From positions 48,664,786 to 48,728,785 of the forward strand of contig OY755046.1 in NCBI GenBank assembly GCA_963576565.1: a stretch of DNA of 64,000 nt. Direction: 5' to 3'. Positions 9,246 to 20,274 of this stretch are shown here, one piece after another (position 1 is the stretch's first letter; the number at the start of each line of letters is the position of its first letter). The stretch comes from Aspidapion aeneum (taxonomy: Eukaryota; Arthropoda; Insecta; Coleoptera; Brentidae). A program made the translations under genes and the position numbers. Under the pieces are notes generated by a model, which saw only the letters and a program-made list of their open reading frames with translations, did not search any database and was not told the DNA's origin.

Positions 9246-11720
9246 GACAGGCTAAGATATTTGAATTGATTTAAATTATATAAGGTGTCTAGACTAAACG
9301 TATAAATATGGAATGATTTTCACAATTATTATGAAATGCCTCAAGGCGCGTGTCTGAAGTTTTGCATGAGTAAAGCTACGTTTAGACTTGCAAATTTGCG
9401 GTAGATCAGTGCGTGCTTCTAAACGCACCTTAAAATGATTACTCTAGCGTACGTACGCAAAGCTCCAAACTCCAATATTTTAAAAGAACCAAAAACGAAA
9501 AACATTTGTACTTCTAAATATAGAGTCGGATTTTTCTGTAAATAAATTATCTCACGGAAACGGAAAAAAAATTATACCAAATACAAAAAGCTTATTTTTT
9601 GAAAAATATTATCTTCCCTTAAAACAATTAGATTTGACTTGACATAGCCTGCTTTGAAAGAATACTATGACAAAACGGGATTTGAATATAAATGGTATTT
9701 TTGCCATTTATAAGCTTTTAAATATTTTTAATTAAATATTGTTACCATCAACAAGGTACGAATAGTATCGTAGGCTACGAATAAAAAAATGTATGACAAC
9801 ACCTGCGACTTGTTTTTAGGAATGGTTTTCAGGATCACTGTGTCAAGTTGTATTCGGCTAATCTTTCCTTTTAGCCACTAACAGCAAAATAGTTTACATT
9901 TTCTAACTCGAAACAAATTTGACAAATTATTTCTCACGCTGTTGTTTTGTCTCTTTGTCTGGAGCGTTTAAAGCACAGTCTATCTCTTTCTCTGCAAAGC
10001 GCTTTAGGATTAGAGTTCAAACCAATCAACGGCAAGGTGGGAGTGTAAGCAGGGAAGCAGGGAGGTTTGCACCGAGACAAAAAAAGCCGTTAGAAAACAT
10101 TCTTAAGTGGGTTTCGGTACTTTTCACTCTTTCACACGTTTCATTTAGGGGGAGTTTCTTTCAACTGGGGTTGTATACTTTTGTTAATTATTTTCGATTA
10201 TATATAATTATTCCTTTTGTTATGCATAACTATTTTGATCTTTACTGAGATATTAAAAATAGCTGTATGATAGGTTTATAAAACGCATTCTTGTAGGAAA
10301 TGGGCTAGGAGTGTATCCGATCCGTCATTGACCCGTTTATTTGATATTAAAAAAATTATAAAATTTTCTAATACAATGTCACAAAAGTTTCCACATATTA
10401 ATAATGTATACGATCGACTCACATTTTAAGATGTTTGTGTCCCAAAAATTCAGATCAAAAATGGTTTAAATTGCAAATTTTTTACGTGAATTTTTACACT
10501 GAAGGTTATCAGGCGAGACGTCTGAAAAATTTGAAAAGCTGATTTTTAAAAGTCACAATTGAAAACACAAAAACAATTACCTATTTCTTACTGGTCTCAA
10601 AACAATTTAAAACAAGAAAATAAATCATCATCATGGTAGATACCAAAACTAGTGCACCTACACGCCAAATTTTTCCATAATTGGATGAACAATTTATTAG
10701 TTATATGCTTATATGAAATTAGAATATGTATTATGAAAAAAAAAACATCTCCATCTCCATTTTAAACCCGCGGGTGGTTACATTTTGGTAGCCATGGGGC
10801 AGACTTAATCAAACACCCACACACAAACGTGTTTGTTTATATGTTGCATGGTGATTGATGTCACTCACCAACTCACCCACTAATGGACTTCACCAGTCGT
10901 CGCTAAGGACACTTATCGTAAAGCAGTCACCGCTGATTCTAGCCTGACTAGATGCGCGGAGGTGACGAATTTAGTCCATCTGACTCAAGGCCGTACCTAG
11001 GGGGATCAAGGGGGATCAGTCCCTCCTGAAATAGTCGATAAAGTGTATTAAAGAGAGATTTCTCATAAACACAAATAGGACAACAAAATTACATAAAACA
11101 CAAATTTTTATTAACATCCACTCCGGATTGCATATCGCTAATTGTTCTTGGCCAAGTTTTACCCTATTTTATCAATAAATTTATTGAATGAATCCCATTA
11201 CGCATTCAGACGCCATCATTCAGGGTTCATTTTAATTGCGTTTTCCGGTGACACCAATGTGTTTTTTAAGAAACAAAAAATGAATATAATTTTCATAAAA
11301 TTTGGCCGGTGAAAAGGTCAAAAAACTCAGTACTGAGTGTAATAACCAGTAGCTGTTTTGAGATGAAATATTGGTACTAACAAGTACAAATTATAAAGAT
11401 GCCTTTAAGTTTGACCATATACCTAATAGCATATATACAGGCCATTCCACTTCATTCTTACATGCGACCCGAAGTTGTCCCGAATGCATTAGGTTTAGCG
11501 GTTTTGGAATATACCCCGTCTCACGTGACCACATGACTTGACAAATTTTCCAAAAAATTTAGGGTATGTCTAATAATTTTTGTAAACATTTTTTGATTTG
11601 GTAAAGATCTATTAGATCGCCGATTCAGTTTGCAGTATTCTTTATATAATTTTGCAACTTTATTACGGACACAATAAAAGTATGTTCGGGAATGACATTT
11701 CGTAGCTTTTTAAGATGTTA
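9246..11720. other. long stretch without recognisable genes
   Basis: No domain-bearing frame. A 109-codon frame at 9919-10248 has no recognisable domain. Near 10986-11040, AAGGCCGTACCTAGGGGGAT resembles one end of the G-run MITE family. The rest is AT-rich single-copy-looking sequence. Confidence 0.4.
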
Positions 11721-11723
11721 AAT

Positions 11724-11800
11724 GACCCTGATGGTTCAGTGGACGTACGCCGCCCGCTTTGCAATAAGAGGATGATGGGTTCGATCCCAATGCACGAACC
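11724..11800 (+). mobile_element. tRNA-derived SINE head (plus strand)
   Basis: Pol III-type boxes occur at tRNA spacing: A box TGGTTCAGTGG near 11732 and B box GGTTCGATCCC near 11778, with a CCGCTTTGCAATAAGAGG-like anticodon region between them. The same head (CCCTGATGGTTCA, GTTCGATCCC, ATGC) appears on the minus strand of the full SINE at 18532-19024. Only the head is clear here. It lies directly before the RNase H relic. Confidence 0.6.
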
Positions 11801-11825
11801 TACTATCCGAAACACAGCTAAATTT

Positions 11826-12024
11826 AACAGAAATCTTTGCCATCCTAGAATGCGTAAAGTGGAACAATAGAATGTAATAATATCCATATACTCAGATAGG
11901 CAGGCGGCCCTCAAGGCGCTTATGCGCCCGAAGGTTACCTCAAAGCTAGAATGCCTTGCTGAACTAGCGAAACTGGCGGAACGCAATAGAATAAAACTGT
12001 TATGGGTGCCAGGACACAGAGGTA
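11826..12024 (+). pseudogene. LINE RNase H domain, part 1 (interrupted)
   Basis: The plus strand reads ISIYSDRQAALKALMRPK and then LECLAELAKLAERNRIKLLW with VPGHRG, the central and C-terminal motifs of a LINE-encoded RNase H (the SD of SDRQAAL and the H of PGHRG are active-site positions). Upstream of about 11870 stop codons appear. At 12024 the frame is cut by a minus-strand LINE and resumes at 13605 (SQGNEKVDELARQGS). This is the 3' part of an I/R1-type LINE and is not functional. Confidence 0.8.
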
Positions 12025-13592
12025 TGAATGAATGTATGAATTTTTTTTTTACGGTTAAGCGCACTCGCAAGGAGTAGGTGCTACTCCCGGGGGGATCATA
12101 CGTGCCAACTCTTCAGAGCATTTTCCGTGATAATACCTGTAGAAGAGAGATAGATCGCCCACAGTTCTTCGATGTTCGAGACTATCCAAACTACGGGTAA
12201 GTGCGGGGTCATTGATCAGCTTGATAGCTCGTTTTTGCACGGTGTTCAAAAGCATTAAGGTATGTTTGGGTGCCGCACTCCATATATGTGAGCAGTACTC
12301 CATAGTTGGTTTGTAGAGTGTCAGCAGTTGGCTTGGTGTATACAGATGTCTTGTACGAAATAGCACCCCAAGCTTTTGGGACGCCCTTTTAGCTATATCT
12401 GCCACGTGACTGTGCTAAGACATGTTGGTCTCTGCAGTGACTCCTAAGATGTTCAACTGGCTCTGCAATGTGACAGCACTTCCAGATAGCATGATGATTG
12501 GCTCACCGGTGCTGGTCTTTTTTGAAAACAGGGCTGCTTGGGTTTTCTGCGCGTTAAACTGTACAAGGTTTTTGTTGCCCCAGTCCTCTATTATCTCCAG
12601 GTCGTTATTTATCTGCGATATTTGAGTTTGTCTAAGATGATGGAATTCACGTGCGGATAGACACTGAGTGGGTGGTATGACTGAGGAGACTACATTGCCA
12701 TCATCTGCAAAGCAATAAAGTGGATTTACTGTTTTATCTATAAGGTCATTTATGTAAATCAGAAAAAGTGTTGGCGAAAGGATTGCTCCCTGTGGCACAC
12801 CAGCATTTATTTGGTAAGAGTTCCGGCCATCCAGTGCAACATAAATGGATCTATCCTTAAGGTAACTTTCAAACCAAGTGCAAAGTTTCGGCGACAATCC
12901 CATTGCTTTAAGCTTGTTGAGCAGATTTTCATGCCAGACTTTATCGAATGCTCTTGATATATCTAAGGCAATTGTTCTTGTTTCGCCCCGTAACTCAATC
13001 GCTTTTTGCCATAGATGAGTGACGTATGTAAGTAAATCGCCAGTTGACCTATATTTTCGAAATCCGTATTGCTTGTCGTTGATAAGTTTGTACTTTTCCA
13101 AGTACTTGGTTAGGTGATTGTTCACAACTCTTTCCATTACTTTTGATATCACCGGAAGTAGAGCAATTGGTCTATAGTTTAACGGATCTGTCTTTTTTCC
13201 TTTCTTTGGAATAGGTTGTACTGCGGCAGACTTCCATGATGATGGATATACTCCTTGCCTGTAAGATAAAATGAATAATTTAGCGAAAGTTGGAGTGAGT
13301 TCGTTAGCACAATTTTTGATTACTATCGCGGGAATGCCATCTGGACCCATTGCTTTGTTTGTATCCAACTTTTTAAGGGATTTTCGTATAATGTCGCAAA
13401 AAAGTTTTGATACTCGGTGTTACTTGGCGGTCGGTAGAGGCAGCAAATGAACTTGGAATGTACGGTAGTGGTGGTTAGCACCCTTAAAGGATCTAACCCT
13501 GGGCCGCCTGTCTGGGCCCGATGTGCACCACGTACCTACTGTGTTCATTACTTACCTTGGTACTATTCTTATCTCCGGACACCATACGGACC
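12025..13592 (-). mobile_element. 5'-truncated Jockey-like LINE, minus strand, with target duplication
   Basis: A minus-strand insertion flanked by the 12-bp duplication GACACAGAGGTA (12013-12024 and 13593-13604). The poly(A) tail is seen as the T run at 12041-12050. It contains a reverse transcriptase reading frame from about 13410 down to 12055. The stretch 13490-13592 at the 5' end (GGGCCGCCTGTCTGGGCCCG on the plus strand) has no recognisable coding and may be 5' UTR or template-jump filler. The insertion splits the RNase H of a plus-strand LINE. Confidence 0.85.
12055..13411 (-). pseudogene. Jockey-like reverse transcriptase, one in-frame stop
   Basis: The fragment encodes most of a LINE reverse transcriptase. 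In order it shows SLKKLDTNKAMGPDGIPAIV, LNYRPIALLPVISKVMERVV, KQYGFRKYRSTGDLL, ALDISRAFDKVWHENLL (first catalytic Asp), NAGVPQGAILSPTLFLIYIN and the catalytic FADDGN. After a TAG at 12415-12417, directly following TAETNMS, the same frame continues through HVADIAKRASQKLGVLFRT and YKPTMEYCSHIW to a stop at 12055. The two halves are therefore one ORF with a single nonsense change. A frame change near 13410 and the 5' truncation remove the endonuclease. All RT catalytic residues are intact, suggesting a fairly young copy, but it cannot make a full product. Confidence 0.88.
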
Positions 13593-13604
13593 GACACAGA
13601 GGTA

Positions 13605-14130
13605 GTCAAGGCAATGAAAAAGTTGACGAACTAGCAAGACAAGGATCGTCGGAACATATATTGGACCAGAGCCATCCTTGGGGATACCAAACTGTACTAT
13701 AAGGTCTCAGGTCAAACTCTGGGTAAGGGGAAAACATGAAAGCCACTGGTTAGAAAGACACCTGCTAAGACACAGCTGAGCCTTTATCAAATGCCTGGAT
13801 GCCAAACTTACAAAAGACCTGCTTAATTACAGTAGGATGCAAGTGGGAACCATAACATGAATCATAGCCCGCCATATGATGATTAAAGTTCACCTAAACA
13901 GGATTGGCCTGTATCAGGGAGACCTGACCTGCAGACTGTGCAATCAGGAGCCGGAAAGAGTTGAACATGTTATATGCCATTGCGAGGCAATGTATGGCAA
14001 TTTTGGGAAGTTGAACTAAACCAAATAGCGACTGGGGACTACTCCATTAAAGACCTGTACAAACTCGTTCAGGGAACGAAATGAATGGAGTGGTTAGCCA
14101 AGGAGTCAAGAGAGTTAGCCTAGGCATGCC
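13605..14130 (+). pseudogene. LINE RNase H and C-terminal zinc-knuckle, part 2
   Basis: This continues the domain interrupted at 12024: after GHRG comes SQGNEKVDELARQGSSEH, the last RNase H helix with its conserved Asp. Further on (about 13890-13990) lie HLNRIGLYQGDLTCRLCNQ and EPERVEHVICHCEAM, a cysteine/histidine cluster (C-x2-C...H-x4-C) like the C-terminal tail of I/R1-type LINEs. Frameshifts and stops are scattered between blocks. Without the intervening LINE the two parts would be adjacent with a single copy of GACACAGAGGTA. Confidence 0.8.
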
Positions 14131-14989
14131 GAAGTAGCAATCGAAGGGTTTTAGTCGGCAAGAATCACGATACGACCCGGCCTCTCGTAGCAGAGGATAA
14201 ATGACTGGTAGGTGTTTTATGCAAGATTTGCCCCTGAAACCCTTGAAACTCTTGAAAAAAAGGTCATTATTAGAAATTGACGTTCTTAATGATTCCGCGT
14301 TAAAAGCGCAAATGGCGCTAGTATGATAAGGGCATGGGATGTAATAGGAATGTGACAGTGAATGAGTTGTTTTTTTTTTTCGGGTTCCAAATGACTTCGA
14401 GTAAGATTATCATGGTGTTCACCAATTTGTGCTCGCAAACAATGCAGACAAAACCAGTAAAGTAAAAACGAAGCGAAACAATGTCAAATGCCAAATGTCA
14501 TAGTTCACGCTTCTTTGATTTTTCCAAATCGAGAGCTGGCCAGTAGTATTCTAGTAGTATAACCGACTTTTCTTACATGATTGTAATTTAAAGAAGCTTG
14601 GTAAGTGTAAACTTGGTACCTGACTACTTAAAAGTAAATGTACTGATGATAGTAGAAACTTAAAAACAGATAATAAAAAAAGCAGGAACAGGAGAAAAAT
14701 AAAATAAAAAAGAAGAAAAAACAAAAAAATACGCAAACAAAGAAATAATTAAAAAAGAACCAGAAGAAAAAGCAAAAAAGGAAAACAAATATAAGAAAAA
14801 GAAACAGCAGCAGGAGAAGAAGACAATTTTTTTTTAATACTGTATCTTTTTCTGCCAGTCCGCGAAATTCTTTTAACGAGTACATCTCGCGCCTATAATT
14901 ACACAACTTGACAGTTTTTTTAAGTACGCACGACAGCCACGCTTAAGGTTTATTTTAAGAATTAAGTAGCTAATTGAGTACGTCTGAGG
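14131..14989. other. no gene; purine-rich strand at 14640-14830
   Basis: The region 14640-14830 is almost entirely A and G on the plus strand, with irregular AAGAAAA and CAGCAGCAGGAG motifs. It is low-complexity sequence; open frames on the opposite strand are Phe/Leu runs without meaning. The rest shows nothing recognisable. Confidence 0.5.
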
Positions 14990-15280
14990 CAGGGACAGAC
15001 AGACAGACAAACAAGTTTTTGAGCTGGATCGTGCGTGCATGCGTTCGGCTCAGTGGGTAATATTTTAAAGGTTTTAAACGGAACAACAAATAAACACTGC
15101 GCAAAGAATTACCAAATATAAATTTAAATTAAAATATTCATTGGAATCAAACAGCTGTACTATCTGCTCAAACAACAACCTTTAAATACTATTTATTTCG
15201 ATTGGCTTAAGGATCCTCATCTAACTTTTTAGTAGTTTTTACCAGCTTAAAAACTTAAATACTATTTCTTTGAATACTAA

Positions 15281-16012
15281 TGGGTGATTCATTTAGAGGT
15301 ACTTTTTCAAAAACCAAAAAAATATTAAAAATTTAAATTTTATTGGATAATATTTATTACTATACAAAACAACTATATCTTACTTTTATTTTTTAAAGAT
15401 AATGCCTTTTAAATGTTGGCCGTGACTGCGGTGAGCATGGTCCATTCTTAAGTTCCAATTTTCTATGATGCGTTGGCGCATTGCGAGTGGTATTTGACGA
15501 ATATTGCGATTAATGTTGGCTTCCATTAGCTCAATTGTAGCCGGCTTATCCTTGTAGACTTTGAACTTTACATAGCCCCAAAGAAATAAGTCTAGAAGTG
15601 TGATGTGACATGACCTAGGCGGCCAATTCACAGGTCCAAAGCGTGAAATTAACTGTTTACCGAATTGTTTTTGCAGTAATGCCATAATTTCACGGACTGT
15701 GTGGCACGTAGCGCCATCTTGTTGAAATTAAATGTCATCGAGATCACGGGCTTCAATTTCAGGCAGCAAAAGTGGGTCTCAAATTTTCTAATGCTACAGC
15801 GAATAGTTGGCACCGGAGGCCGATTATGTGGACCATAAATTGCTCCAATCGTGCGAAACACCATCCTCGTAGAACGCCTATTTTCATAATACAGTTGAAC
15901 AATTAGTAGACGAATTGTCAAACAATACCGAAAACGGCTACCATTACAGTTTGAACGTTTTTATCTATTAAAAAATCGCTACTCGAGACAGTACCTCTAA
16001 ATGAATCACCCA
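15281..16012 (-). mobile_element. mariner-type element with terminal repeats, internally deleted
   Basis: A 732-bp element with terminal inverted repeats TGGGTGATTCATTTAGAGGT and ACCTCTAAATGAATCACCCA. TA follows on the right; the left flank reads CTAA, so the TA duplication is imperfect. The length is well under the usual 1.2-1.4 kb of mariner-like elements, and the N-terminal half of the transposase is missing. The relic lies on the minus strand at 15386-15921. Confidence 0.85.
15386..15921 (-). pseudogene. mariner-like transposase, C-terminal part
   Basis: The minus strand encodes DPLLLPEIEARDLDDI, a stop, then FQQDGATCHTVREIMALLQ with the catalytic Asp of the QQDGA motif. It continues through SRFGPVNWPPRSCHITLLD, where the third catalytic Asp of a DDD-type mariner triad is expected, then LFLWGYVKFKVYKDKPATI and a C-terminus ending KGIIFKK. 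The first catalytic Asp region and the DNA-binding domain are missing or out of frame; the N-terminal frame (QLYYENRRSTRMVFRTIGAI) is fragmentary. There is one nonsense codon (within DDI/FQQ) and at least one frameshift near 15650-15690. Confidence 0.85.
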
Positions 16013-16106
16013 TATAAATCTCTTTAAATCGAAATCTTTATTGAAATCAAACAGCTAAAGCGAAAATTGAAGAACAAGAAGCAAGCAGAAGTAAATATAC
16101 TAGGGA

Positions 16107-16420
16107 TTGTTTTTTGAGGCTATAAATTTAAAAATTTTTATTGGATCATTAACTGACTGCAAAGATGGCATAACCATTAATCGTGAAGGTTTGGAACCTA
16201 CCTACGATACCGTTGTTACAACTGACAGTATACTCGATCGCCAAATATTATTAAAAATAGTAAATGTAGAATGGCAGAATTATAAACTAAAGATAAACCT
16301 TACGAAAACTAATTATATAATCATAAGGAAGAATTGAAACATCGAAGGAAATCTTAATATCGAAAATACATCAATAGGAAGAAAGTCATATTACACCTGG
16401 TAAGACGAAAACGAAGAGCA
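16107..16420 (+). pseudogene. RTE-like LINE RT fragment (duplicate copy 1)
   Basis: After LTDCKDGITINREGLEPTYD the plus strand reads TVVTTDSILDRQILLKIVN and then EWQNYKLKINLTKTNYIII, the palm region just after the catalytic box of a LINE reverse transcriptase. In this copy the YADD box is degraded to TYD at the matching position. A stop follows at 16335 and weak similarity continues as NIEGNLNIENTSIGRK. Only a short segment of the enzyme survives. Confidence 0.7.
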
Positions 16421-17179
16421 ATCTCAGAAAATACGATGGACGATCGATGGAAGGCGAGATGATAATTGATGATGATGATTCAGATACCGCGACCACCACG
16501 TATGGTTTATTGTGGTTCACTATGAAGCAAAATCTCACCACTGTCCAGTCTCTTAAATAGGCTAGCAACCACTTTAAATCGTTTGAGTTAATATAAGGAG
16601 TTCCAAATACGTTTTTACGTAAACAGGCGCTGACACAGTACGTGTCTTACTAAACATTTCGTCATGCTACAAGCAGAGCATGCATTCATTCTCTTCCAGT
16701 AGACCCATTTTGCGCAATGGTATGTCCTATGATTTTTCTAGCTCTTTTCTTGCAGGATCCTTTTATAATCATCTCCATAGAATGGGCTAGCTAGAAAGAT
16801 TCTCCAGTATTGTTTGAAAGCATCCTCCATCCAGGGACAGATAAACAAACAAGTTTTTAAAATGGATCATCCGTGCATATGTTTGGCTCAGTGGGTAATA
16901 TTTTAAAGGTTTTAAACGGAACAAACACGCAAAGAATTACTAAATATGAATTTAAATCATAATATTTATTGGAATCAAACAGCTGTACTCTCTGCTCATA
17001 CAAGAACCTTTAAATACTATACCAATACTATTACTATCACTTTAAATCGAAATCTTTATTGAAATCAAACAGCTAAACTAAAATTTAAAAAACAGGAAGC
17101 TAGCGGAAGTAAATATACTAGGTATTGTTTGTTGAGGCTGTAGATTTTCCCAGCTGTATTTTAATATATATGGTAAAGC

Positions 17180-17870
17180 AGTTTTTATTAAAACATTAAC
17201 TGACTGCAAAGATGGTATAACCAGTAATGGTGAAGGCTGGAACCTATGATATGCCGACGATACCGTCGTTATAACTGACAGTATAATCAAAGCGAAGAAT
17301 TGAAACATCGAAGCAAATCTTAATATCGAAAATAAATCAATAGGAAGAAAGTCATATACTTAGACCTTCCACCTTCCTCCGCGATTACCGCGTATGGTTT
17401 ATTGTGGTTTACTATAAACCAAACTCTCACCATTGTTCATTCCCTTAAATAGGCTAGCAACTACTTTGAATGACGTACTGTTAGACCCATTTTGTGCAAT
17501 GGTATCATTAATCGGCAGTGTGCCGTATAAATGCCCACCATTATTGCCTGCCTTGTCCTATGATTTTTCTAGCTCTTTTCATGCAATATCCTTTAATAAA
17601 TATCCCCTTAGAATCGGCTAGTTGTAGAAAGATTTTCCAGTATTGTTTGAAAGCATCCTTTATTCATCCTGACAGGACAGTTTTCGCAACATTGTTTACG
17701 ATACCAAGGGATGCCCCAAAAAAAAATAGCGACCGAGGAATGCTTTGGTAAAAATCAAGACAGTTCTCTCCACCAGGAATATTTATTTAAAACTGAAGAA
17801 TATTGTGTTGCTAAGTTTTCACAACCCTTGTTTATGGACGTGAGGCATAGACACTAAAAGGAACGAGTTA
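17180..17870 (+). pseudogene. RTE-like LINE RT fragment (duplicate copy 2)
   Basis: This is the second copy of the segment at 16107. It keeps the catalytic box as YADDTVVITDSI near 17247-17285 and then runs into NIEANLNIENKSIGRK, missing the intervening EWQNY block, so the two copies have decayed differently. Further on, near 17805-17860, TLVYGREA followed by a stop and TLKGT matches the LVYG...TL segment found downstream of RT in this LINE class. Multiple frames are involved; it is a relic. Confidence 0.6.
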
Positions 17871-18014
17871 CCCTCAGATGTACCCTAACAACACTTAGCT
17901 AATCCATACCCCCTCTTTGTTGTTTTCTATATAGGCAACAAGGACTTAATCGCGATTAAACCCATAAGCGCGCTTATGTGCATACGGTGCATATGAGGCT
18001 TAAAAGACGGCCTC

Positions 18015-19107
18015 CCAGGTAGCAAGGGGTCATCAAATGGCGTCGTTGTTATGTCAACAAGTGGTACATTAAATGACCAGCAGGTCATTTACAAAAAAAT
18101 GCTGTCTCTAAGACGTCAGTTATGTAACGAAAAAAGTCATTTATTGGTCACTACCCCTACACTTCACCGGAATTATTCGAGACGTAAAGTATGTAGGTAA
18201 GAAAATAAATTAATTATTACTCAAGACAAACTTCGAGGCCTTGGAGGCTTCGCTTTGAGGTGGAGATGTCTGGGCAGTTTTAGGTCTAGGCTTAGGTCTG
18301 TTTTGATCTGTAATTGTTAAAGCACTTCCAGGTCTATGTTTCCTTCGATGTCCCCAACTGCAGGAAATTTTTTATATATTCAGACGAGTTTAAAAAAAAT
18401 AGTCATAAATACGTCACTAATGTTCTGTTTTAGTCCCAAATACGTCATATTACTGACGTCATAATGACGTCCAAAAATGACGTCATTTTGGATGAGTCTT
18501 TCGAATGTCATAAAAACGTCATTTACACGTCTCTCTCTCACAGGATTTACGATGGCTATGGACTACTGTGATCTTCAGCCATTATATTACAATGCAATTT
18601 CTTGCAAGGTTTGTTTATACAGGGGACAATCACAAACTCATTCATACCACATGATGGCCCAGCAGGCCGGCCTGCTAAGCACCCCCCAGTAGGCAATTTT
18701 CTTTTCTCAAGGAGGATTTAATTTTGCCTGATACCCTTTGTCGGGCACAGGGATCTTTATCGTGCTAGCGCCATCTACGCTCTTAACACGGGACCATCCG
18801 CTCAACGTGACTTCCGAACCACGGCCTTATATTTTTTCATCAACTTTGCCTACTTCGTTGATGCCCAAACTGCGCCCAAGACAGGCGTTACCCCTACCTC
18901 CGGTGAATCTGTATTCACAAACGGAAAATAGGTTCGAGTTTGTAGTGGGCAGGCATGGGGATCGAACCCATTACCCTCTGATCGAAAAGCGGACGCGCGT
19001 CCAATGAACCATCAGGGCCCCCTTATTTACACGTCAGGTTAAAGACGTCATAGGTCATTAAAAATTACCACTTTTTGACGTTTAAAAGACGTCACCTTTC
19101 TACCTGG
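18015..19107. mobile_element. MITE-like element rich in TGACGTCA motifs, split by a SINE
   Basis: Ends are CCAGGTAG...CTACCTGG with further imperfect match inward (AAGG then GTCAT/GACGTC). Subterminal sequence is full of GACGT motifs: perfect TGACGTCA at 18454-18461 and 18478-18485, and variants near 18111, 18466, 18516, 19044 and 19090. A SINE occupies 18532-19024, so the original element was about 0.6 kb. No transposase reading frame was seen. Superfamily unknown. Confidence 0.6.
18532..19024 (-). mobile_element. tRNA-derived SINE (minus strand) with 11-bp target duplication
   Basis: Flanked by perfect ATTTACACGTC repeats (18521-18531 and 19025-19035). Read on the minus strand it begins GGGGGCCCTGATGGTTCATT (A box TGGTTCATTGG), passes an anticodon-like region and has the B box GGTTCGATCCC with CATGCCTGCC. 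A tRNA-unrelated body of about 400 bp follows and ends at the (CT)n-like sequence at 18531. The head matches the one at 11724. Confidence 0.8.
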
Positions 19108-20080
19108 CCTTATATTTAAAAGCTAAGAATTGCATGCACTAAAAATTACTGAAATGAAAAATTATAGAGTTACGAATAAAGAGCTGATCAGGAATTCAAA
19201 AGGAAGAATAAATCTGACGGAACGAAATGCTGATCATTTTAAACTAATGAAAGGTCATGATTTATGATTCAATTTTAAAAAAGTTGGCATGCGGAGATAT
19301 GGCTTATTGTATTCAAAATATCTGATGTGGATTGCAATTTTAAACAGCAAGAATCTAAAAAATTACAGAAAAATTCTATGTCTTTGCCAGTAAATACCAA
19401 GGGGGCAAATTGTGCCCTAAGCAAAGAAAAATTTTGTCGCATTCTATAAGAAATGATATACGTAATATTCCTATACTCCCTGTTACCCATTAACACAAAG
19501 ACTGGCGTTTGATGTAAACATTCAGAAATAAGGATGCAAAAAAGCATATGTACCAAATTTACATAGAAAAAGTTTTTGTCAACTGTGCGCCGATGATTTG
19601 ACGTGACGAGTACATGAATAAGGACCGCAAAAAGGATAAGCTTATGTCCATTAATAATAATAAAGGTCTTTTATTGATCACCAAAAAGAAATACATGACC
19701 AATTTGGGCGAGGTTCAGTTCTTCCGTTTGCTTCCAAACAAAAGACCTGTTCTTCCACCTAACCCACTAAACCTAACAACCTATACTAACTAATCCTTAG
19801 ATCTTCTTCAACAATAATCTTTTTAAAAGATTTACCTAAATTAGCAAAAAACGATCACTCTTTTGAGTAATAGAAATTTAAAACAAACAAAAATACTTTC
19901 CTGGCAGAAAAAACTTAACCATTTTGTTCCTCCATAAGTTTTTTAAATATGTGATTACGAAAGGAGATTTTAGAGTTCACTTTCATGACAGATTCGGGTA
20001 ATTTATTTCAAGTATTTACTATCTGTTTGGTACATTGATATTGTTATTTTAAATATGTTTGCATCATGCATGGTAAGGTA
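19108..20080. other. intergenic, no gene seen
   Basis: AT-rich sequence without domain-bearing frames, inverted repeats or recognisable elements. A 93-codon minus-strand frame at 19275-19556 has no recognisable content. Confidence 0.45.
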
Positions 20081-20088
20081 CCGTGGGT

Positions 20089-20257
20089 CAGGGCCGTATC
20101 TGGACCAAAATTTTGGGGGGGGGTTAGGCCAGTGGAATTTGAAAAATTGTGGGTTTATTGAATATGAAAATAAGGTTAAACTTAAAAAACACATTCCTAT
20201 TTAATTTTCGGGGGGGGGGGGTTTGAACCCCCAAAACCCCCCTCAGATACGGCCCTG
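20089..20257. mobile_element. G-run MITE with CAGGGCCGTATCTG ends
   Basis: A 169-bp element with perfect 14-bp ends CAGGGCCGTATCTG and CAGATACGGCCCTG. The 8-bp flanks are similar but decayed (CCGTGGGT against TCGTGTGT, 6 of 8). Homopolymer G runs lie inside both ends, as in the CAGTGGCG family at 5718, 6184, 31775 and 47620. Probably hAT-type. Confidence 0.7.
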
Positions 20258-20274
20258 TCGTGTGTATTGGAATA

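Larger units (their letters stand above)
14990..17700 (+). repeat. duplicated segment containing LINE fragments
   Basis: Three blocks occur in the same order twice. CTCAGTGGGTAATATTTTAA followed by AAACGGAACAA lies near 15051 and near 16890. AATCGAAATCTTTATTGAAA lies near 16027 and near 17045. TATGGTTTATTGTGGTT with AAATAGGCTAGCAAC lies near 16501 and near 17392. Copy 1 is longer because a mariner element (15281-16012) is inserted in it. Divergence between copies is substantial, so the duplication is old. Confidence 0.7.

Noticed and set aside
9919..10248. 109-codon frame in an otherwise empty region
   Set aside because: No recognisable motif, no splice signals that make sense, composition like non-coding DNA.
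14628..14906. Phe/Leu-rich 92-codon frame
   Set aside because: Antisense of a purine-rich low-complexity tract.
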